NCBI GenBank assembly: GCA_020310875.1 | Contig: CM035444.1 | Span: 20,286,723-20,350,722 of the forward strand | Origin: Ceratopteris richardii | Lineage: Eukaryota; Streptophyta; Polypodiopsida; Polypodiales; Pteridaceae | Direction of reading: 5' to 3' | DNA: 64,000 nucleotides | In this document: in pieces, positions 56,701 to 64,000 of the stretch | How positions within the stretch are numbered: position 1 is the stretch's first letter | Layout: each line of letters begins with the position of its first letter | Translations under genes and position numbers: made by a program | The notes under the pieces: model-generated | The model's input: only the letters and a program-made list of their open reading frames with translations | Told to the model about the DNA's origin: nothing | Database searches by the model: none

Positions 56701-59700
56701 GGGATAAGCTGGATGGTATCAATTATCCATTATGGTGTTATATGATGCATCATGTATTGGTTGCAAAAGGACCATGGAATATTGTGCAGGGTGTTGAAAA
56801 ACATCCTATTTCAACTACAAACATAGTTGCTAAAGGTGACGTAAATGGCATTGAAGATGGTGATATTCCTCATGTTCTTGTTTGTGCCACGGTTCCTACT
56901 GCACCTACTTCGCCTTGCGGAATAGGTAAGGATGCTTGGGATACACTTACCACTTTATACCAGGAAAGGAATGAGTCTCATGTTGCTTACCTTCGAAAAT
57001 AGTTGTAGAGTGAGCACATGAATGAAGGAGATTCCATGGATAGTTTTTGGACAAAGATCAAAGATTTGAAGGAGCACTTGATTTTTGAAGATGAAGTCTT
57101 GCCTGACAGTTCACTTGTGTAGACTATTTTGAATGGTCTTCTTGATTCATATCAGATTTTCGCTTCTACTATTTGTTTTATGATGAAAGGCAATCCAAAT
57201 GCCTTAACATTTGAGGACTTAGTCTCTATTCTATTGTCGGAAGATCAATCTAGGAAGAACAGGTCCATTATGCATGTTGCAGATCAAGCTTTCCTGGATA
57301 GTCAGAAGGGCAAAGATAAATGGAGCTCTTCTACTAGTAAGCAGAAATGTGCTAATTTTGCACAATCAAAGAAGGATGACAGAGGCAAGTAGAAAACAAA
57401 AAAGCAGAAATTGTTTTGCAAATACTATAAAGAAAATGATCATGTCATAAAGAGATGTCCAAAACTGGTTGCTAAAGAGGCAATGAAGAAAGAGGTTGGA
57501 ATGGTTGTTGCAGAGGCTTCTACACCAAAATAGAGCCTACTAATCTTGTGTAGAATGAAGAATGGGCATTTACCACTGTTTGCAGTTATGGCCCATCTTC
57601 TCATGAACAATGTATGTCTATAGTAGACTCAGATGTTTGGTACTTTCATAGTGGGGCAACCAAACATATTACCTTGTAGCGCAGTTTCTTCACTTCACTT
57701 GAGCTTGCCCCTACATGGAATACTATCATGCACCAACAACTCCTCTTATCCTGTCATGGGAGTTGGTAAGATCATTCTGATTACTACTGATGGTAGTTCT
57801 TTTACATTGTCAGATGCTTTATTTGTGTCAGGAATCAAGAAGAATACATTATCAGTTTCAACTTTAGCCAAGATTAGCTTGGTTGTGAAACTTGTTGATG
57901 ACAGATGTACAATTCATGATCTATCAAATGGTGATGTCATTATTGCTTCTCGCATTTTATGTTGTGGGCTGTATAAGCTCATATACTATGCAAAATTTGT
58001 GAATGATTTAGCATGTGTAGTTCAAGATTCTTAGGCTATGTCAAACACAAAGCTGTGGCATGCATGCTTTGGTGATCTGAATTTTGCTAGTTTGCTACAC
58101 TTGCAAAAATCTAAAATGGCGTCCTCTTTGCCCAAACTTAAGACACCTCATAAACATGTATGTGAAGACTGTATTTTGGGCAAAATGCAATGTTCCTCTT
58201 TCCCAAAATATGGTTTAGTTCAAGCTACTAAAAAATTGCAGCTTCTTCATAGTGGTGTTTGTGGTCCTATGCAGACACCTTCTTTTGGGAAATATCTTTA
58301 CTTCGTGGCTTTCATTGATGATTTTCTAGGCATGCATCGGTATATCCATTGAAAGCAAAGTCTGAAGTGTTTACATGGTTCAAACAATTTTTGGTTTTGG
58401 CTTAAAATCAATCAGCATGTAAAATGGGCACCCTCCATTCTAATCAAGGGGTGGAACATATGTCTTTTGAATTTAATGCATTTCTAGTTGAACGTGGGAT
58501 AAATAATTAGTGTACGGTGCCCTATACACCTCAACATAATGGAGTTGCTGAACGAAAGAATAATTCACTCATGGAGATGGTGGGGTGTATGGTCAAGAGT
58601 CAGGCTTTACCACATGGTTTCTGGCTTATGGTTGTTATGTGTGCATCATATGTACTTAACATGTGTCCCACTAAAGCATTGCAATCTATCACTCCATATG
58701 AGGCTTGGCATGGTTCTAAGCCATCTGTTGCTCACTTGCGTGTTTTTGGTTGTTTGGCATATGCATTTGTGCATGAACAACAACCCAAGAAATTGGATGA
58801 TAAAGCAGTGAAATGTATTTTTGTTGGGTACAGTTCTGAGAACAAAGGCTATCGTCTGTATCATCCACATGCTAAATGCATTTTGGTTAGCTGTGATGTT
58901 GTTTTTGGGGAAGATGCTATTCAGCCATTACTTCCATGTACTAAGGAGATATCAGTTAGCTCCAAAGACATGTTTGACACTTTGCTACCTCTTTTTATAG
59001 GTGGATAGTCTAGTGTTGGTCCTAATGAGGCAACTTCTCAACCTTTATAGGTTTCATGTGATGATGCAAATCATTCCATTTCTGATGCATATTTACATGA
59101 TGCACTTGTTTGGTGAGAGAGTTGATATTGAGGAGGCAAAAATTATGCCAAAATGAATGGTGTAGACATTACGTGATAGCAAATTAGATGCACCTCTATC
59201 ATATTGTACTCGTTTTGGCTCTCATAGTGCTTCTTTTGCATTAGATTGCTATGCTATGGTTGCCTCTAGTCTTTGTGATGAGAATGTGCCTATTTACTTT
59301 GATGAAGCATACAATTCTAAAAATTGAATGGTTGCTATGCAATCAAAATATGATGCTGTGACTTGCCTCCTGGCAAGAAGGCCATTGAAACCAAGTGGGT
59401 ATACAAGCTAAATCATAAGCCTGATGGAACATTTGATAGGTATAAGGCTAGGCTTGTTGCAAAGGGTTATGCTCAGAAAAGAGGCATTGATTTTGATGAG
59501 AACTTTGCTCCTACATGTCGAACGAATAATGTTCATAGCATTTGTGCACTTGCAACTCATCATGGTTGGAATGTACATTAGTTGGACATTAAAATTGCAT
59601 TTCTGAATGGTGAATTGCATGAAGAAGTGTATGTTTTTCAACCTTGTGGCTTCGTGTAGAAAGGGCATGAGAACAAAGTGTGCACATCGAAGAAGGCATT

Positions 59701-60847
59701 ATATGGTTTGAAGCAAGGACCACGTGCTTGGCATGAAAAGATATATGCCTACCTGATTGCACATGGTTTTTAGAACAGTCCAACTGAGAGCACCTTATAT
59801 GTTAAGCATGCAAATGATGTTCTTCTGATCATTGTTGTGTATGTTGATGACATGCTACTCATTGGTCCTCATGAGAAGCATATTGCTAATTTTAAGGCGG
59901 ATTAGCATGCCTCATTTGAGATGTTAGATTTGGGGCATATGCATCACTATTTGGGCATTCAATTTATGCAAGTTCATGGTAGAATAGCTTTGTATCAAAA
60001 AAAATATATTGACACATTATTAAAGTGTTTTGGCCTTGAAGACTGCAAACCTATTGTCACTCCTATGAAGGCAGGTTTACAATTGAGTCTTCATGATGCT
60101 AGAGATGCATTTGATGTTGTTCTCTATTAGCAAGCTGTTGAATGCTTGATTTACGTATGCATTACTCGACCAAATATTTAGTTTGTTGTCTCAGCGATGA
60201 GCAGGTTTACGCATTGCCCAGGTGTCAAGCATTGGAAAGTGGTCAAGTGCACCTTTCGCTACTTGAGTGGTACCCCAGCCACTTGGATTGTTTTATGCCA
60301 ATGATCAGTACCACTAGATCTACATTCTTTTTTTGACTCTGACTGGGCTAGTTGCTATGACACTCGTGTGTACACTAGTGGTTTTTGATTCATGATTGGT
60401 AGCTCATGCATATCTTGGTTGAGCAAGAAGCAGCCTAATGTGGCCACTTTTAGTTGTGAGGCTCATTATAGGGTAGCTTTCACAATGATTGTTGAGTGTG
60501 TGTGGCTCAGATGCCTTATGGCTGATTTGGGTATTGGTCAGTGTTCTGCCACCACCATCTTCACTGATAGTTAGAGCGCATTGGAAGTTGTGAGGAACCA
60601 TGTGTTCCATGCTCACACTAAGCACATTGAGGTGCACTATCATTATGTCAGGGAGAAGTTCTCTGCTGGAGAGATCAGTTTGGCATATGTGCCCACATAG
60701 GAGAACATTGCAGACCTTTTCACAAAGTTGAAGCTTTCTACAAAGCTTTGGGCTTGCTTCCTTTTGTGGATTGATTCCACATGGCTTGGCACTTCCTTAT
60801 ACATGATTGCTAAATCCTTGTTCATCGCATCCCTCCTAGGGTGGATT

Positions 60848-61079
60848 TGCTAATATATTTAGGTAATGATGTGTTTGAATGCACTAGGACCGTCAGGGCA
60901 CTTTTCTCCCTCTTTAGGAGTTTTTTTTTCTCTCAGCTTGTATATATGCCTATAACCCTAATGGGTCACTTATCTTTGTACATTCTCTTGGTAATACATT
61001 GAGCATTGTGTGTTGTGCTCCAAGCTTCTTCTTCTTCCTTATGTTGTTTGCATGCTTTCAGAGACCTTAAACTCCAACA
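60848..61079 (+). repeat. Copia-E 3' LTR
   Basis: Starts TGCTAATATATTTAGG after the tract CCTAGGGTGGATT and ends AACTCCAACA; TAAAC follows. Confidence 0.88.
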
Positions 61080-61479
61080 TAAACGATGTTAAAGGACTGT
61101 AGTTTTTGTTTTTTATGGAATTCAAACCTAGCAATGAATAGAGTCTAAAAGAACCCACATTGTTTTCTTTTCAAATTCACTGCTACGATTGAAAAATGCA
61201 AACCTATTCTCCATGGTGATGATTCGGGGAGGCATGCATACTTGTATTCTCCCAAGCAAGGCTTACCAAAGAGCTCTTCTTCATCTCCCAAGGGGACCAA
61301 AGTTGCAAGATTTGTAATACCTTTCATCGCTTATTTGCAATTGTTGTGCAATATATCCTGGATCACTCATGATTACATGCTCTTTAGTTATCCTTATTCT
61401 AAAGGCCAAAATGTGATCACCTTCCTACTCTATCTGTGCATGCATTTGAATGAGGAAAGTGAGCAGAAATTGGGTGTGA
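61080..61479. other. Right flank of Copia-E, unassigned
   Basis: A plus-strand frame near 61170-61535 (KFTATIEKCKPILHGDDSGR, SPKQGLPKSSSSSPKG) is open for about 120 codons upstream and downstream of its ATG at 61242, but I recognise no family. It may be the remainder of the Gypsy-4 gag or unrelated sequence. Confidence 0.35.
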
Positions 61480-61636
61480 TGGATTGTTATGCCAATCAAC
61501 CAACACTTATACCAATGTTTATACCAGCGTTATAGTACTGATGTGCATACCGACACCTATACTAACATCGGGGCAAAATTATGCTCGTGTAATTGCATCG
61601 ATATAGGGCCCGATATGCCCCTCATATGTTGTAGTG
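61480..61636 (-). mobile_element. CACTA (En/Spm-like) transposon end, probable
   Basis: Read on the minus strand from 61636 the sequence begins CACTACAACATATGAGGGGC, then ATATCGGGCCC, ATATCGATGC, CCGATGTTAGTATAGGTGTC and further variants of ATA-CC/GG-A-GTGTTGG down to about 61480. CACTACA at the tip followed by short alternating subterminal repeats is the hallmark of plant CACTA elements, where the transposase binds. No transposase frame or opposite end was found, so this is a solo end or a short non-autonomous copy. It is duplicated only if the second 6240-bp copy continues past the window. Confidence 0.5.
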
Positions 61637-61984
61637 ATAGATTTAGGTACTAACCATGATCTCTTGAGTAATTAGAGTTCACATATGCATGTGTAATATG
61701 GACCACTACTTTTACGCCTTCCACAAGAGTCCAATAGTGCTAGGTGTACTCACCGCTTGAGTTAAGTCTCTCTAAAATCAAGTTGACTCTCATTATCTTG
61801 AGTGGATGCTTCTAGAATGATCTAGAGAGTCTTTCACCAAATTCTTTCCCCATGCTCTTTATGGAGACTGAACTCGATACCTTCTTCCCATCTTTTAGAC
61901 TTTACAATTAGCCTAAGAAATCTTCTTTTTTAATATTTCAGAGATAACTTTGAACCTTGTCCAACCTACTTTCTAACATCCCTC
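61637..61984. other. Unassigned stretch at the end of the duplicated unit
   Basis: CT-rich on the plus strand with no frame or domain of note; it ends at the tandem junction. Confidence 0.4.
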
Positions 61985-64000
61985 CTTTATGCCTTGGATG
62001 ATACATGGACATTGGCCTAGATTATCAATGCTACAAAACATTCTGAGCAAAACTTAAATGTGGCCAATCCGTTTCTACAGTGGACTTTGGAGGCTGCAAC
62101 ATTGACACATCACACCACCACCACCTATTGAGGTAATCAATTCTTTCAAACAAGTTTATTGTACAAAATGTAGAAATGTAGAACACATTGCAACAAATTG
62201 TGCTTTAAATCAAGTATATTGTGCTCTCTGTAATATAATGGATCATGGTACAGAGCACTACTTATATAACACTGATAATAGAGCTATGATAGCCAATTAG
62301 GTAAAAATTTGCCCTTACTACCATCAACCATATGTAACAATATCCATCCTATTGAAGCTAGTAATAATATAGGAGTTAGTGGCACTTTGCATTCACCTCC
62401 CTTTGACCAAATTAGAAAGGCTATGGACAAGGCCAAAAACGTTTCAATCGTACTCAACAAGCAGGTGGAAATTCTCTAAATTGTTGATATATTTAGGTAG
62501 TGATGTGTGTGAACACACTAGGACTGCCAAGAAACTTTTTTCCGTCTTTCGGAGGTTTTTTCCCCGACTTGTATATACGCCTATAACCCTAATGAGTCGC
62601 TTATCTTTGTACATTCTCTTGGTAATACATATGTGTGTTGTGCTTCAAGCTTCTTCTTCTTCCTTGTGCTGTTTGTGTGCTTCCATAGACCTCAAACTCC
62701 AACAATTGGTATCAGAACAGGTCATCACTTCATCTAGGGCGTCATTGACACCCCTCTGATCATAGTCTCAGAATCGCTCAAAAGTTGGTGAGCATAATCA
62801 GGGTGAGCATACATAGTCAATGGCCATGGTTGAAGGTAGTGATGTATTCTGTATGTTGGCTGTTGAGGATAAGTTGGTAAGCATACATAGTCAGTGGCCA
62901 TGGTTGAAAGTAGTGATGTATTCCGTATGTTGGTTGTATGGGGATAAGCTGGATGGTATCAATTATCCATTATGGTGTTATATGATGCATCATGTATTGG
63001 TTGCAAAAGGACCATGGAATATTGTGCAGGGTGTTGAAAAACATCCTATTTCAACTACAAACATAGTTGCTAAAGGTGACGTAAATGGCATTGAAGATGG
63101 TGATATTCCTCATGTTCTTGTTTGTGCCACGGTTCCTACTGCACCTACTTCGCCTTGCGGAATAGGTAAGGATGCTTGGGATACACTTACCACTTTATAC
63201 CAGGAAAGGAATGAGTCTCATGTTGCTTACCTTCGAAAATAGTTGTAGAGTGAGCACATGAATGAAGGAGATTCCATGGATAGTTTTTGGACAAAGATCA
63301 AAGATTTGAAGGAGCACTTGATTTTTGAAGATGAAGTCTTGCCTGACAGTTCACTTGTGTAGACTATTTTGAATGGTCTTCTTGATTCATATCAGATTTT
63401 CGCTTCTACTATTTGTTTTATGATGAAAGGCAATCCAAATGCCTTAACATTTGAGGACTTAGTCTCTATTCTATTGTCGGAAGATCAATCTAGGAAGAAC
63501 AGGTCCATTATGCATGTTGCAGATCAAGCTTTCCTGGATAGTCAGAAGGGCAAAGATAAATGGAGCTCTTCTACTAGTAAGCAGAAATGTGCTAATTTTG
63601 CACAATCAAAGAAGGATGACAGAGGCAAGTAGAAAACAAAAAAGCAGAAATTGTTTTGCAAATACTATAAAGAAAATGATCATGTCATAAAGAGATGTCC
63701 AAAACTGGTTGCTAAAGAGGCAATGAAGAAAGAGGTTGGAATGGTTGTTGCAGAGGCTTCTACACCAAAATAGAGCCTACTAATCTTGTGTAGAATGAAG
63801 AATGGGCATTTACCACTGTTTGCAGTTATGGCCCATCTTCTCATGAACAATGTATGTCTATAGTAGACTCAGATGTTTGGTACTTTCATAGTGGGGCAAC
63901 CAAACATATTACCTTGTAGCGCAGTTTCTTCACTTCACTTGAGCTTGCCCCTACATGGAATACTATCATGCACCAACAACTCCTCTTATCCTGTCATGGG
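61985..64000. repeat. 6240-bp tandem duplication, second copy (runs off the window)
   Basis: 2016 bp identical, as far as I could compare line by line, with 55745-57760. It contains the Gypsy-4 gag end to 62481, the Copia-E 5' LTR at 62482-62704, the primer site, gag and the protease region of a second Copia-E copy, which continues beyond the window. It carries the same decay as the first copy, so it was copied after the decay and is not an independent insertion. Confidence 0.95.

Larger units (their letters stand above)
56242..61079 (+). mobile_element. Copia-E: old Ty1/copia element, same family as Copia-D
   Basis: LTRs of 223 bp (56242-56464) and 232 bp (60848-61079) differ at roughly 15% of sites by eye. 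Flanks TAAAT and TAAAC suggest a 5-bp target duplication with one later change. Parts seen: primer site near 56467, gag (MAMVEGSDVFCMLAVEDKL), zinc knuckle CKYYKENDHVIKRC near 57420, protease region WYFHSGATKHIT near 57640, pre-integrase LWHACFGDLNF, integrase (GVAERKNNSL), reverse transcriptase (KAIETKWVYKLNHKPDG, VVYVDDMLLIG near 59840) and RNase H to about 60770. All parts are present; well over five breaks. Confidence 0.9.
55745..61984. repeat. 6240-bp tandem duplication, first copy
   Basis: From CTTTATGCCTTGGATGATAC at 55745 the sequence is repeated from 61985 onward. The unit contains the Gypsy-4 gag end, all of Copia-E, the CACTA-like end and 350 bp of unassigned sequence. Upstream of 55745 and of 61985 the sequences differ at once, which fixes the left edge of the unit and the head-to-tail junction at 61984/61985. 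Confidence 0.95.

Noticed and set aside
57129-57392. The several medium frames in Copia-D, Copia-E and their second copies as separate host genes
   Set aside because: Each aligns with a piece of a copia polyprotein in the expected order between two LTRs.

Overview
The window reads as repeat-dense intergenic DNA from a vascular land plant with a large, LTR-retrotransposon-rich nuclear genome. The evidence is plant-type Ty1/copia elements primed by initiator tRNA-Met, plant-type Ty3/gypsy elements of the Ogre/Tat/Athila kind, nested insertions, a CACTA-like transposon end and no convincing host gene. I cannot fix the species. No rRNA, tRNA, CRISPR array or intact host gene was recognised.

Layout. 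(1) 1-1852 and 25394-26020 are two halves of one simple-sequence array built on ATGCATATGCAT plus ACACAC. (2) A large Ty3/gypsy element, here Gypsy-1 (1853-25393), sits inside that array. It has 640-bp LTRs that differ at about 5 sites, a tRNA primer site, a leader carrying an array of CCATCGCGA units, gag, pol and a long third ORF after pol. Its integrase is followed by a second retropepsin-like domain. (3) A young, whole-looking Ty1/copia element, Copia-1 (7204-13642), lies inside Gypsy-1, with 1023-bp LTRs differing at about 5 sites and a perfect GATGT target duplication. (4) 26021-38200 holds older copia relics: a small integrase piece, Copia-A on the plus strand, Copia-B on the minus strand, and Copia-C (32336-37779) inserted in Copia-B with a CATGG target duplication. 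The left end of Copia-C is bizarre: an inverted LTR terminus, a repeated LTR piece, a foreign segment ending in 29 A residues, then the LTR end again. (5) 39885-48207 minus is Gypsy-2, an old relative of Gypsy-1 with the same leader array, now depleted of CpG, the same second protease-like region and the same third ORF. (6) 49117-52558 is Copia-D, with an ATCTC target duplication. (7) 54430-64000 holds gypsy fragments, Copia-E and a CACTA-like end. A 6240-bp unit starting at 55745 begins again at 61985 and I saw no difference through the window end.

Order of events suggested by nesting and LTR divergence: the older copia (B, D, E) and gypsy (2, 3, 4) relics first, then Copia-C into B, then Gypsy-1 into the simple-sequence array, then Copia-1 into Gypsy-1. 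The tandem duplication at the right edge is very recent or an assembly artefact. The most unusual items are the second protease-like domain plus third ORF of the Gypsy-1/Gypsy-2 family, with a conserved block resembling a splice acceptor before that ORF; the poly(A)-bearing segment at the Copia-C left end; and the kilobase-scale alternating purine-pyrimidine array.
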